A DNA stretch of 64,000 nucleotides from QHXN01 sp963785125 (GCA_963785125.1 CAWATU010000007.1:1116001-1180000), one strand, 5' to 3'; shown: positions 1 to 9,165, counted from the stretch's first letter. Program-made: numbers and translations. Notes: generated by a model from the sequence alone, not told the origin.

Positions 1-1
1 C

Positions 2-816
2 GCGCGATTCCTGTTGGCCACCCTCATCCTTTCGGCGGTAGTCGCCGCGAAGCGTTCGCGCCTGCCGCGCGGCCGCGCGAGTGGTTGCTGCTCGTGCAGA
101 CGGGGGTGCTGGCCTTCGGGCTCAACTACGGTCTGCTCTTCTGGGGCGAGCAGCACATCTCCTCGGGGCTGGCGGCGCTGCTTCAGGCGACCATCCCCGT
201 CTTCGGGATGCTGCTGGCGCACCCGTACCTGCCGGGCGAGCGTCTGAACGCGCGCAAGCTCGCGGGCGCACTGCTCGGCGTCGGGGGCGTCGGCGTCATC
301 TTCTCGCACCAGTTGGGGGCGGAAGGTTCGATGGCCCTGTGGGGGAGCGCGGCCGTGGTGGCGGGCGCCGCCTTCGTGGCCTGGGCGAACGTGCTGGTCA
401 AGGCGAAGGGCTTGAAGCTGGACGCGCCGGTGCTGTCGGCGGGGCAGATGGCGTGCGGCTTTCTGGCGCTCGCGTCGGCGGCGCTCGTGCTCGAAGGCGA
501 CCCGCGGGACTTACGCTGGACGCCGCTCGCCGTCGTGTGTCTCCTCTACCTGACGCTGGTCGGGTCGGTGGCGGCCTTCCTGCTCTTCTACTGGCTGGTG
601 CGCCACGTGGACGTGACGAAGACGATGCTGATCGCGCTCGTCACGCCGCTGGCGGCGGTGCTGCTCGGCGTCGTCGCGCTCGGCGAGGAGGTGTCCTGGA
701 GGACTCTGGCGGGCGGCGCCGTCATCATGGCCGGCGTCGCGCTCGTCGTGCTGCGGCGAGCGCCGCGCGCCGAGCCGAGTCGCCGCCGAAACCTGAAGCG
801 TTTTTCGCCTGAGTGA
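2..816 (+). CDS. EamA/DMT family transporter, left-truncated and frameshifted
   Basis: Inner-membrane transporter of the drug/metabolite superfamily; the substrate cannot be read from sequence. From 85 to the stop at 814-816 the protein is a run of hydrophobic helices with short loops, containing LNYGLLFWGEQHISSG and, in the second EamA half, LYLTLVGSVAAFLLFYWLV, both typical of EamA. Upstream coding continues in a different frame (positions 2 to about 75, reading RFLLATLILSAVVAAKRSRL, a normal DMT helix end), then joins at EWLLLVQTG near 80. The join needs one missing base in a run of GC dinucleotides. The first helices lie outside the window. The tail after the last helix is short and basic. 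Confidence 0.8.
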   Translation, partial: AIPVGHPHPFGGSRREAFAPAARPREWLLLVQTGVLAFGLNYGLLFWGEQHISSGLAALLQATIPVFGMLLAHPYLPGERLNARKLAGALLGVGGVGVIFSHQLGAEGSMALWGSAAVVAGAAFVAWANVLVKAKGLKLDAPVLSAGQMACGFLALASAALVLEGDPRDLRWTPLAVVCLLYLTLVGSVAAFLLFYWLVRHVDVTKTMLIALVTPLAAVLLGVVALGEEVSWRTLAGGAVIMAGVALVVLRRAPRAEPSRRRNLKRFSPE

Positions 817-831
817 ATACCGGGTGAAGAA

Positions 832-905
832 TTAACCACAGAGACACAGAGACACGGCTTGAAGCAATAAGTCTTCAAGCCGTGTCTCTGTGTCTCTGTG
901 GTTAA
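832..905. repeat. Dispersed CACAGAGACAC palindrome, copy 1
   Basis: Left arm 832-864 and right arm 873-905 are perfect 33-bp reverse complements around an 8-bp loop. Each arm carries the words ACCACAGAGACACAGAGA and CACGGCTTGAAG. Diverged copies lie at 18469-18519 and 58106-58173. It sits 10 bases past the reconstructed stop of the minus-strand gene at 915. No U-tract follows, so a terminator role is not evident. Confidence 0.9.
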
Positions 906-914
906 CATCCGGTG

Positions 915-3900
915 CTACGGGAGCACCTCGACGTTGATGAAGAACTTGAACGTGCCCGTCTGCTGGATGCCGAGCAGGAACTGGACGTTGACCGAGCCGC
1001 CGTCCGGGACGGGATTCAGCGAGCGTCACCGAGCCGACCGAGAGCGTCGAGTTGAAGGCGCCGCCGTTCGGCTGCGAGGGCGGCTGCTCAAGCGTCGTCT
1101 GCTGCACCGTGCACTGTTGGAGCGGGCAGGCCGAGTTCGTCCCCGTGATCGACACAACAACGGGGACGGCCGGGGTCGGGCTCGACGTGCGCGCGCGCAG
1201 ATCGGCGAAGCCACCCGGCACGGGGAACGTCGTCTGGTCGATGACGCGGAAGCGCATTCGCGTGACGGGCGCGCCCGTGTTGTTCGTAATCGTCTTGCGA
1301 ATCAGCAGCGTCCCGAACGTCGAGTTGTTCGGTGCGTCTACCGTGAAGTCGCGCACGCGGTTCGGCGCGTTGGAACTGCCGACCGCGGGGTCGAGGTTGC
1401 CGGCCGCGAGCTGGCTGTTGCGCTGGACGGGGCTCGAAAGGTTCTCAGGCCCCGGCGCCCCGAGCCGCTGTCCCGCGCCGGCCGGAGTGGCGCCCGTGTC
1501 CACAAAGACGAAGTCGGTCGCGTTGTCGCCCGTGTCCCTGGGCAAGCCCCCGGTCGGGCACGCACCGAGCACAGTGATCGACCCGCCCTTGCCGCAGTTG
1601 TCGCGATAGAAGCTGTAGTTGATGAGGAACTGCGTGAGCGCGGGGTAGCCCGTCCCCTCCTTGTAGAGCGCGTTCGCTTCCGCCGCCGGGCCGACGGCGT
1701 CGAGACGCGTCGCGGTCGAGTAGTTGGCCGTGTTCGCCGTGTTGAAGAGGGCGATGCCCGAGTTGTTCAGGATGTTGGCGGTGTAGGTTGCGTCGGGCGT
1801 CGCGGTCGTCCCCGTCCCGGCCGGGTGGCCGCCCAGACTGTAGCCGTCGGAGTTGGCACAGAGGAAGTGTCCGCGCGCGGGGATGACCGTCCCCGCGGGG
1901 ATGGTGCAGCGCAGCGCCCCGTCCGAGGCCGCCACCGAGTAGCCGGCCGAGCCGTCCGCAGTGGCGACGGTGAGCGGCGAGTCGTTGTTGTTATAAAGCT
2001 CGACGAACTCGTCCTCGTTCGGCTCGGGGGCCGGCGTGCCCGCGGGGCCGTTGGGGCCGAACAGGCGGAACTCCGAGATGAAGAGGTCGCCCGCGCCGGC
2101 CGGCGCCGACACCTTCGCCCACCAGGTCCCCCAGCGCGAGTCGGCGCCGACGCGCGTCCCCGCGTACTCCTGAATCGTCCACAGGTCGCGGTCGTTGACG
2201 GGGTCGATCAGCGTGTGGCTGTAGTCGCCCCAGCGGTTCCTCGCCCCCGAGAAGAACTTCTCGTAGTAGTCCTCGCCCTCCTTGTAGATGACCGGGTCGC
2301 GCATCGTGCCGGCCGCGTCGGTCCCGAGCCGGAGCGTGTAGCCCGCGTCGGCGAAGTCGTCCGACTCGAACTCGGAGAAGCCCAACAGGATGTCGCCGTT
2401 CTTGTTGACGGAGAGCGAAGGGTAGGCATACCACTTGCCGCCGTTCGTGGGCGTGGCCGTCGCGTCCTCGACGCGCCCGCCGTCGAGGTAGTTGCCGGTC
2501 GGCGCGTCGAGAATTGTCCACTGCGCGGCCGTATGTGTGGCGAGCGAAATCTGGTTGTTGAAGGGGTCGGTGCCGACGCCCGCCCCGGCCGGCAGGGCGA
2601 CGGTCTGCGCGTAATAAATCCTGCCGTTGCGGAAGACGGGGTTCGAGCGCACCTGCGCGTCGCCCTGGTCTATCTTGCGAAGTGCGCCCGGACAGTTCGC
2701 GAGGCATTGCTGCGGCAGCATGTCGCCGACCGGCTGCGACCAGCCACCGCCGGGTCGCGTCTTGAACGCGCCCGGGACGTTGAAGGCCGGGACGGCGGGC
2801 GTGCCCGTGATGGTCGAGACCTTATAGGTCGCGCCGCCGCTCGACCCGTGCTGAACGAGGTAGAGCGTCTCCTCAGTCGCGGAGAAGGTCGTAACGGGGT
2901 GGTTGCAGAAGCCGATGGGGGTGCCCCTGAAGATGTTGGCGACGGCCGTGCCCGCGCGCGCCGTGGGGTAGTCGAGCACCAGCGCCCTGAAGTTGTTGTT
3001 GGTCTGCGCGCCGCCCGTACCCGTCCCCGCGACCTCGAACATGTTCACCGAGACGGCGATCCAGTTCTTGTTGAAGCCGAGCATCGGGAAGTCTGCCCAC
3101 TCGCCCTGCGTGTTGCAGTTCGTCGTGCCGCCCGCGCAGCCGACGACGAAGCGGTAGACGTTGTAGGAGCCCGAAGGGTCGGAGGTCTGCGAGACGGCGA
3201 CGTTGATCGAGGAGTTGGGCGAAGAGGCGTTGGACGTGACGGCCAGAACCCAGCGCTGGTTGTATGGGTCGAACTGAATCTGCGGGTCGAAGAAGCCGCT
3301 CCCGCCCGAAGAGGCCCAGAACGTGTCGATGGAGACGGTCGAGAGCGCCGCGCCCGTCGTCTTGTTGTGGATGCGATAGTTGGAGTTGGTGTTGGTGAAG
3401 ACGCGGTCGAGACCCACCGCGCCGTTCGTGTCGGGGGGGATGATGGGGCTGCCGGCCTGCGGGCCGTCGAGCTTCGGCCCGTCCTCCTGCGCCAGAAAGC
3501 TCTGCGAGGGCGACGGCGACGCGACGAGCGGCCCGCTCGTGTCATCCGGCTCGGCCGCAGGCGCGGGAGCGCCGACCGCGTCCGGCGGCGCGACCGCCGC
3601 GCCCTGCGGCGTGTCGTCGATGGTGCCCGGCAAGGGAGCCGTGCGACCGGCCGGCGCCGTCCTCGGAAGCACGCGCACGCGCTTCGACATCTCGGCGAGT
3701 TGTTTGAAGTTGACCTCCGTCACCGAGACGGGCTGAATGCTCGCGGAGGTGATGGCTTCGGGCGCCTGCGGCTTGACGGGGGCTTGCGGCTTCGCCTTGA
3801 TGACAGTGTTGGCGCGCTGCTGCGCGCGCGTGCGTGAGACGCCGTAGAAGAGCGTGGGCGCCGCCAGCGCCAGGAGAAGCGCGAGGAGGCCGAGCCGGCC

Positions 3901-3966
3901 CGCGGCCTTCGGGCGCGCGTGGCGCCGTGTGCGCGTGCGCTCGGCCTTAAAACTTTTCCTACTCAT
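915..3966 (-). CDS. Secreted lamin-tail-domain (LTD) protein, 3'-frameshifted
   Basis: Large exported protein of unknown role. The start at 3966 is preceded by GGAG eight bases upstream; the product opens with an Arg/Lys-rich stretch and one hydrophobic segment (LGLLALLLALAAPTLF), i.e. a signal peptide or anchor. After a Pro/Ala linker comes a long beta-rich region (about residues 150-600, with PPDTNGAVGLD and DPQIQFDPYNQRWV), then a lamin-tail domain opening DLFISEFRLFGPNG and DEFVELYNN. The frame breaks near 1025: the uninterrupted reading runs on into the palindrome at 832-905, whereas the other frame gives a sensible end, NVQFLLGIQQTGTFKFFINV, stopping at 915-917. The annotated end uses that second frame. 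Confidence 0.75.
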
Positions 3967-3983
3967 GTCACGACTGCTCCTTT

Positions 3984-4748
3984 TCACCTGTGACGCCTGA
4001 CGGGGCGCGCGGGCTCCGGCGGGAGCGGCCCGGCCTGCCCGTAACCGACCGTGCATTCGCCCGTGACGAGGTCTATGGCACCCAGCACGACGACCGGCCC
4101 CTCGCCCCCCTCGTCCTCCGTCCCGATCTCGTCCAGCTCCTGCGAGCCGCCCGTCTGCGCGCGCTCTCGACGCTCCCGCGCCTCCCGCTCGCGCTCCTCA
4201 CGCTCCCTGCGCTCGCGCCCTTCGCGCCCGCGCTCCTCTCGGCGGCGAGGGACAAGCGAGTTGGCCGTGAGCAGGAGCGCCGCGCGTCCGCCCGCGCCGT
4301 GCGCGCGGTACTCGACCTGCGGGTTGCGGAAGCGGCCGATGCAGCGGCGCATGAGGGTTTCGGCGCGGCGGCGCGTAATGGTGCGCGTGAGGTCGGAGGT
4401 CTCGGAGAGCGTGGCCGCTACCGAGTGCGTGTCCACGCGGCGCCCGCCTTCGGTGTAGAAGCCGACCGAGTCGTTGACGGCCGCCTCGTGACCGCCGACC
4501 GAGAGACGCCACACGACGCGTCGGTCTCCCGCGCGGTCTACGACGCGCGCCACACGAAAGTGCGAGTCGAAGAAGGAGGGGCTCAACCCCGTCCCGATAA
4601 TCGCCGCGCGCGAGCCCGCCACCAGCGCCCGCTCCGAAGCCGTGAGCGCCGCGGCGTCGGCGGCCGGCGCCTTCTGCGCGCCCGCGCCCGACGCCCGGGC
4701 CGCGACCACAGCGAGCGCCGCGAGGGCAAAGAGCAAAAGAGTCCTCAT
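3984..4748 (-). CDS. Secreted protein with Arg/Glu-rich low-complexity segment
   Basis: Family not recognised. The start at 4748 gives a clean signal peptide (MRTLLLFALAALAVVAARAS); an earlier in-frame ATG would put 13 polar residues before it. Residues about 45-165 look globular, with DSHFRVARVVDRAGDRRVVW and GGRRVDTHSVAATLSETSDL. Residues about 170-205 are an Arg/Glu repeat predicted helical and highly charged. The C-terminus has GAIDLVTGECTVGYG. The stop is 17 bases before the next gene's start, so the two are probably co-transcribed. Confidence 0.7.
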   Translation of the reverse strand: MRTLLLFALAALAVVAARASGAGAQKAPAADAAALTASERALVAGSRAAIIGTGLSPSFFDSHFRVARVVDRAGDRRVVWRLSVGGHEAAVNDSVGFYTEGGRRVDTHSVAATLSETSDLTRTITRRRAETLMRRCIGRFRNPQVEYRAHGAGGRAALLLTANSLVPRRREERGREGRERREREEREREARERRERAQTGGSQELDEIGTEDEGGEGPVVVLGAIDLVTGECTVGYGQAGPLPPEPARPVRRHR

Positions 4749-4801
4749 CGGGTTTAAGTTCGGCCTTACGTCTGCACGTTTTTCCACGCTTCGTCGGCGA
4801 G

Positions 4802-5764
4802 CTACTTGCGGCGCACGGGCGGCACGTCGTAGAAACCTGCGCGCGTGCGCGCGACCGCCTTCACCTTCTTGCCGCCGGCGCGGACTTCGCCACTGAGCTT
4901 CACGCGCACCTCGTGCCAGCCGTCGCGCTTCCCCGTCTCGGCCGGGGCGAAACCGATGATGTACTGGTTGCGCAGCTCTCTCGCCAAGTCATCAAATGCG
5001 GCGTTCAACTGCTGCTCCGTCTCGGCGAAGAAGGCGCGCCCGCCCGACATATCCGCCAGCTCTTCGAGGATGGCACGGCCGCCGTAGCCGAGCGACGACT
5101 CGTCGTTCGGGCTCATGATGCCGACGGCGTAGACCGTCACGTCCGACTCCCTGAGTTGCCGCCTCACGTCTGTGAACTTGTAGTGTGACACGTTGTCCTG
5201 CCCGTCCGTGATGAGCAGGACGGCGCGCTTCGCGTGGCGACCGCGCGCCGCGTGGTTCAGCGCGAGGTAGAGCGCGTCGTAGAGGGCCGTAAAGCCCCTC
5301 GGCTCCACGGCGGCGTACCGGTCGAGCACGCCCAACACCTGCGCCGGGTCGTCCGTCATCCCCTGAATCAGTTGCGGACTCCGGTTGAAGGCGATGAGGA
5401 AGAACTCGTCCGTCGGGTGGCTGCCCTTGAGGAAGCGCGCGAGCGCCGCCCTGACGAAGACGCGCCGCGTGGTGTCCATCGAGCCCGAGGCGTCGAGCAC
5501 GACGCCGACGGTCGCGGGCATGTCGCCCGACGCGAACGAGAGAATCTCGCTCGGGCGGCCGCTGTCGAGGACGGTGAACGCCTCGCGCGTCAGCCCCGTG
5601 ACCAGCCCGCCCTGCTTGTCCGTGACCGTCACCGTCAGCGCGCGCGGCGGCGCGGCCTGGGCCGAGGCGCGCGCGGGCAGAAGAAGGAGGAGCAGGAACA
5701 CTACCAACGCCGAGGCGGCGACGCACGCGACAGCGCGAACCTTAACCCGATAAGGCTTAGACAT
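4802..5764 (-). CDS. Secreted VWFA-related acidobacterial-type VWA protein
   Basis: Exported von Willebrand factor A domain protein. Residues 1-36 are a signal peptide with a long Leu core ending ARASAQA. A short Ig-like lead-in (LTVTVTDKQGGLVTGLTREA) precedes the VWA fold. The MIDAS metal site is complete at D91-x-S93-x-S95 (VVLDASGSMD), with the later conserved ITDGQDN and GGRAFFAE. This layout matches the VWFA-related acidobacterial domain family; a role in surface adhesion or protein assembly is inference. The open frame extends upstream to 6229 but that part lies antisense-framed over the radical SAM gene and lacks a start context, so 5764 is preferred. Confidence 0.88.
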   Translation of the reverse strand: MSKPYRVKVRAVACVAASALVVFLLLLLLPARASAQAAPPRALTVTVTDKQGGLVTGLTREAFTVLDSGRPSEILSFASGDMPATVGVVLDASGSMDTTRRVFVRAALARFLKGSHPTDEFFLIAFNRSPQLIQGMTDDPAQVLGVLDRYAAVEPRGFTALYDALYLALNHAARGRHAKRAVLLITDGQDNVSHYKFTDVRRQLRESDVTVYAVGIMSPNDESSLGYGGRAILEELADMSGGRAFFAETEQQLNAAFDDLARELRNQYIIGFAPAETGKRDGWHEVRVKLSGEVRAGGKKVKAVARTRAGFYDVPPVRRK

Positions 5765-5820
5765 ATTCGTTCCTTCGCGGGGAGTGTCGTCGGCGGGGGA
5801 GTTTCCGTCCGTGAAATGCG

Positions 5821-5881
5821 GAATGCGGGTTAAAGGTAGATGAAAGTCTGCGTGTTTCTCATCTTCCTTCAACCCGCATTC
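5821..5881. repeat. Intergenic heptamer inverted repeat (AATGCGG word)
   Basis: Left arm 5821-5843 and right arm 5859-5881 pair with a few mismatches. Tandem AATGCGG units start just upstream of the left arm, near 5815. It lies between the radical SAM gene and the VWA gene. Confidence 0.7.
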
Positions 5882-5898
5882 GGGTACCCGCGTTCGTC

Positions 5899-6918
5899 TC
5901 AGCCCGCGCGGAGGGTGCGAACGATGGCGTCGCGGAGGCGCTGGGGGGCGACCTCGGCGTCCGACTCGCCCTTCTGCGGGTCGCGCCAGTTGTCGAGGAT
6001 GGCCACCTTGTGCGCGCAGGCGACGGTGCAGAGCGGCGCACACCACTTCTCTGTGTTGTACTCGCGCACCACGTCGGCCGTCGTGTACTGCTCGACGGGT
6101 GTGCCGGGCGTGCCGCGCTGTTGCGAGCAGTAATGCACCAGTCCGTCCTCGCAAATGTAGAGGTAGCGCGCGCCCGAGCGGCACCGCCACTTGTTCTCCT
6201 TGCCCGAGGCGAGATTGTCCTGGAACCACCCCAGACGCGCGTACTCGGACTTCGACACGCGCTTCAGCTCGTCGTAGACCTCGCGCTCGCGCTCGCCCAG
6301 AGGCTTCAGCAGGCCGTGGCCATCGTGGATGACGCCGACCGTGGTCGAGAAGCCCAACTCCTGCGCGCGGCGCGCGATGACGAGCGCATCCTCCGGGTTC
6401 TTGATGCCGCCGCCGATGACCGAGTTGATGTTGACGTGGAAATCGGAGTGCTCGGCGAGGTTCTGGAGCTTCCGGTCGAGGTTCTTCAGGCTCTTCTTCG
6501 AGACCTCGTCGGGATTGACGTTGTCGATGGAGATTTGGAGGTATTCGAGCCCGGCCGCGTTGAGGCCGCGGATGCGCTCGGGCGTCATGTAGTAGCCGTT
6601 CGAGATGAGCCCGGCGATCATGCCGCGCCGCCGGATGTGGCGGATGATCTCCTCCAACTCCGGATGCATCATGGGCTCGCCGCCCGAGATGGTGATGACC
6701 GAAGTGCCGAGGCGCGCGAGCGCGTCGAGGCGGCTCTTCATCGCGTCGAGAGGCACCGGGTCAGAGGTCTTGTCGAACTCGTTGCAGTAGGTGCAGGCGA
6801 GGTTGCAGCGGCGCATGGGGATGATGTGCGCCAACACGGGATGGTCGGTGCGCATCAGCGCGCGGGTGATGAATCTCGCCTCGCGCAGCTTCAACTTCAG
6901 AAACGTGCTTCGCTTCAT
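5899..6918 (-). CDS. Radical SAM protein with C-terminal cysteine cluster
   Basis: Uses a [4Fe-4S] cluster and S-adenosylmethionine to start radical chemistry; substrate unknown. The cluster motif CNLACTYC gives C38, C42 and C45 counted from the ATG at 6918. It is followed by TISGGEPMMHPELEEII (SAM-binding GGEP), GLISNGYYM and LQISIDNVNPDEVSKKS. The last third has several Cys (WRCRSG, YICEDG, HYCSQQ, WCAPLCTVACAHK), like SPASM-type auxiliary cluster regions. The TTG immediately before the ATG was not used. Its stop lies 134 bases before the VWA start. Peptide or lipid modification are both possible. Confidence 0.87.
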   Translation of the reverse strand: MKRSTFLKLKLREARFITRALMRTDHPVLAHIIPMRRCNLACTYCNEFDKTSDPVPLDAMKSRLDALARLGTSVITISGGEPMMHPELEEIIRHIRRRGMIAGLISNGYYMTPERIRGLNAAGLEYLQISIDNVNPDEVSKKSLKNLDRKLQNLAEHSDFHVNINSVIGGGIKNPEDALVIARRAQELGFSTTVGVIHDGHGLLKPLGEREREVYDELKRVSKSEYARLGWFQDNLASGKENKWRCRSGARYLYICEDGLVHYCSQQRGTPGTPVEQYTTADVVREYNTEKWCAPLCTVACAHKVAILDNWRDPQKGESDAEVAPQRLRDAIVRTLRAG

Positions 6919-7079
6919 CAAGGCTGTTTCGTCTTACTAGCCCGCGCCGTGGGCGTCGCGACTGGCGCGGACTCTCCTTCGGGGAAATGACCGCTAGACA
7001 ATACGAAATGCGGGGCGCCAAATCAAGCGGGCCGGCGGGCGGCCATCGCAGGGCGTGCGCCACCGTCTACAAGCCGACT

Positions 7080-7131
7080 AAAAAAGGCGAAGGGCTCTGG
7101 CCACTCACGGCGGGCAGAACCCTTCGCCTTT
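7080..7131 (-). terminator. Rho-independent terminator for the LolA-like gene
   Basis: On the minus strand the stem AAAGGCGAAGGG pairs with CCCTTCGCCTTT across a loop and is followed by a run of six T. It lies 25 bases past the stop of the LolA-like gene. Confidence 0.85.
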
Positions 7132-7155
7132 CAGACTTTTCAAACCCGGGGGGAC

Positions 7156-7866
7156 TTAGCCCTTGACGATCTTCGTGCCCTCGGGCGGCGTGAAGTCAAA
7201 GGTGTCCATCGGGATGTTCGGGTTGCGCTGGATGCCGGTCAGGCGCACGGTCGTCGCGTCGCCGTTCTTCTCGGTAACACGCGTCTGGATGGGCATACCG
7301 TCGTCGGTCACCCAGACCTCCGCAAACTGGAAACCCTGGTTGCCGCGCGGCACGAGCTTCAGCCACCAGACGTGCGGGCTGCCCTTGTAAAGCTCGCCCT
7401 CGCCAACCAGCTCGACGTTGTACTGGCTCTTGGCCTGCGCGCCCGTCATGTTCATCGCGAAGCCGAGGACGTTGTTCGCCTTGCCGCCGCCCTTGTTGCC
7501 GACGGTCTTCGTCGAGCCCGCGAGCATCTGCTTCAGGCGCGGCCGGTAGAGCTTGTACTGGCCGCCCGAGACGGCGAGAATCTCCTGCGTGGGCCTCACC
7601 CAGTCCACGCGGACGTTGGCGTCGCGCCCCTTGGCGGCGACGTACGCTACGTCGCCCCTGTACTTATCGGTGTCACGAAGCTGCGCGTTGTACTTCTCCA
7701 TCTCGATTGCGGCGCGCATCGAGCTGAGCGTGCGACGGTTGCGGTCCATCTTGTTGAGAATGGAGCTGACGAGACCCGGCCCCTGCGCCTGAGCGCGGGG
7801 CGGGGCCACAGAGAGCGAGGCCAAAAGCATCAACCCGGCGAGGGCCGGCGCAAACATCTTCTTCAT
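7156..7866 (-). CDS. Periplasmic LolA/LppX-like outer-membrane lipoprotein sorting protein
   Basis: Predicted soluble periplasmic carrier with the LolA-type half-barrel fold, which in the family shields lipoprotein acyl chains. The start at 7866 has GAAGGAG seven bases upstream. Signal peptide about residues 1-28 (ending PPRAQAQ). Then come SSILNKMDRNRRTLSSMRA, a DVAYVAAKGRDANVRVDW strand, SGGQYKLYRPRLKQMLAGS, and a C-terminal DTFDFTPPEGTKIVKG that matches the usual LolA-like end. The product is 236 residues, normal for the family. It ends an array with a lipoprotein and an ABC transporter, suggesting a shared envelope-lipid task (inference). Confidence 0.82.
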   Translation of the reverse strand: MKKMFAPALAGLMLLASLSVAPPRAQAQGPGLVSSILNKMDRNRRTLSSMRAAIEMEKYNAQLRDTDKYRGDVAYVAAKGRDANVRVDWVRPTQEILAVSGGQYKLYRPRLKQMLAGSTKTVGNKGGGKANNVLGFAMNMTGAQAKSQYNVELVGEGELYKGSPHVWWLKLVPRGNQGFQFAEVWVTDDGMPIQTRVTEKNGDATTVRLTGIQRNPNIPMDTFDFTPPEGTKIVKG

Positions 7867-7932
7867 GCAAACTCCTTCAAACATTCGGGGAGACTCCTTC
7901 GGCCGGTCACAAAACCGGGTAAGTATAGGGAA

Positions 7933-8283
7933 TTACGGCTCTATGTCAACCTCAAAACCCACCGTACGACCGTCCGTCGTCTTCAGTTCCTTCCAGCCGT
8001 TGACCCGCAGGCCGGGCTCTCCGGTAATATTGCGGGCGCAGCGCTCGATATCATGCGCGTCGGGCTGGGCGGTTGCCGCCGCACCCGTCGTCCTGATAAG
8101 CAGCTTTTGTGCCGCTCTGAGGCCACTTTGATGCGCCGGCGCGCACGCGAGTTCGCCCCATTCGAACCACCCTTTAGGTGTAAGAAATACGAAGGCAAGG
8201 ATGGCGACGCACAGCACATCGTACTGCCACGTCGTCCGCCCGTAGGACCAGAAGATGACCTTTTTAAAGACGTTCAGCAGCAT
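7933..8283 (-). CDS. Small membrane protein, unknown family
   Basis: 116 residues from the ATG at 8283 (MLLNVFKKVIFWSYGRTTWQ). One transmembrane helix follows (YDVLCVAILAFVFLTPKGWF), then a soluble tail ending GRTVGFEVDIEP. The tail around GLRVNGWKELKTTDGRTVGF is hydrophilic and probably periplasmic. A GTG start 36 bases upstream is possible but adds only Arg/Pro. Minus-strand neighbours are the ABC ATPase upstream and the LolA-like gene downstream. Function unknown. Confidence 0.65.
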   Translation of the reverse strand: MLLNVFKKVIFWSYGRTTWQYDVLCVAILAFVFLTPKGWFEWGELACAPAHQSGLRAAQKLLIRTTGAAATAQPDAHDIERCARNITGEPGLRVNGWKELKTTDGRTVGFEVDIEP

Positions 8284-8377
8284 AAAAAATAAGACAGGTG
8301 ACAACCGCCGTGGACACAAGTGATAAGAAAAGATTGCAATCCTCTTACCACTCTACGACGGAGACCCGCCTTCTGGA

Positions 8378-9082
8378 TTATATCTGTACACGCGGCCCGG
8401 GGGCAACGATTAGTCCGTCGCGCATCTGTATGATGCGGCGGCACATGGCGGCCGCCTCCGGGTTGTGCGTAATCATGATGATGGTCTGGTTGAAGCGGTA
8501 ATTCATCTCCTGGAACATGTTAAGGACGATGGCGGAGTTCTCCGTGTCCAGGTTTCCGGTGGGCTCGTCGGCGAGGATGATGGCGGGGCGGTTGACGATG
8601 GCGCGCGCGAGCGCGACGCGCTGCTGCTCGCCGCCCGAGAGTTCGAGCGGCTTATGAAGCATCTTGTCTTCGAGCTGGAGCAGGCGCAGCACCTCGCGGC
8701 GGCGCTCGGGGTCGCCCCCCTTTTTGCCGTCCGAGCCGCCGTGGATGCTCTCGGCGAGCTTCAAATTCCCGTCGGCCGTGAGCGTCGGGAAGAGGTTGAA
8801 ACGCTGGAAGACGAAGCCGATCTTGCGGCGGCGGATGTCTGTGCGCTTGGCGTCGGTGGCGGCGGTCAGGTCTTCGTCGTCGATGATGATGCGGCCCGTG
8901 GACGGGGTGAGCAAGCCGCCGAGCAGGTGCAACATCGTGGACTTGCCGCACCCGGAAGGCCCCATGATGGCGAGGTACTCGCCCTCCTCCACGTCGAGCG
9001 ACACGCCCCGCAGCGCGTGCACGTCCACGCTCCCCACCCGGTAGACCTTCGTCAGATTTTCCGCCTGTAGAATCGTTCTCAT
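8378..9082 (-). CDS. ABC transporter ATP-binding protein, MacB/LolD type
   Basis: Cytoplasmic ATPase driving the FtsX-type permease encoded just upstream. Walker A GPSGCGKST at residues 41-49, Q-loop VFQRFNLFP near 92-99, signature LSGGEQQR at 148-155, Walker B IILADEPTGNLD from 168, and the H-loop in MITHNPEA. At 234 residues it is the normal LolD/MacB-type length. The ATG at 9082 directly abuts a heptamer inverted repeat and no clear Shine-Dalgarno is visible. An ORF extension beyond 9082 translates that repeat and is not credible. Substrate inferred to be lipoprotein or lipid from the neighbouring LolA-like and lipoprotein genes. Confidence 0.92.
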   Translation of the reverse strand: MRTILQAENLTKVYRVGSVDVHALRGVSLDVEEGEYLAIMGPSGCGKSTMLHLLGGLLTPSTGRIIIDDEDLTAATDAKRTDIRRRKIGFVFQRFNLFPTLTADGNLKLAESIHGGSDGKKGGDPERRREVLRLLQLEDKMLHKPLELSGGEQQRVALARAIVNRPAIILADEPTGNLDTENSAIVLNMFQEMNYRFNQTIIMITHNPEAAAMCRRIIQMRDGLIVAPGPRVQI

Positions 9083-9086
9083 AGTG

Positions 9087-9159
9087 AATGGTGAATAGTA
9101 AATGGTAAATGGTGTGAAGACAAAAGGCAGTCTCCATTTACCATTCACTATTTACCATT
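9087..9159. repeat. Heptamer inverted repeat inside the ABC operon (AAATGGT word)
   Basis: Left arm 9087-9112 is built of ATGGTGA, ATAGTAA and ATGGTAA units; right arm 9134-9159 is its near-perfect reverse complement. It fills the whole 83-bp gap between the permease stop at 9166 and the ATPase start at 9082. Confidence 0.88.
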
Positions 9160-9165
9160 GACCCT

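Noticed and set aside
81..812. 243-codon Arg/Gly/Ala-rich plus-strand frame
   Set aside because: Shadow of the DMT transporter in the neighbouring frame; unnatural composition.
832..905. Insertion-sequence terminal repeats
   Set aside because: No transposase between the copies, no target-site duplication, and each copy is a self-contained palindrome.
898..3837. 979-codon plus-strand open frame
   Set aside because: Arg/Val/Asp-rich antisense shadow of the lamin-tail gene; no domain and no ribosome site.
5765..6229. N-terminal extension of the VWA protein
   Set aside because: Overlaps the radical SAM gene out of frame; the start at 5764 leads straight into a signal peptide.
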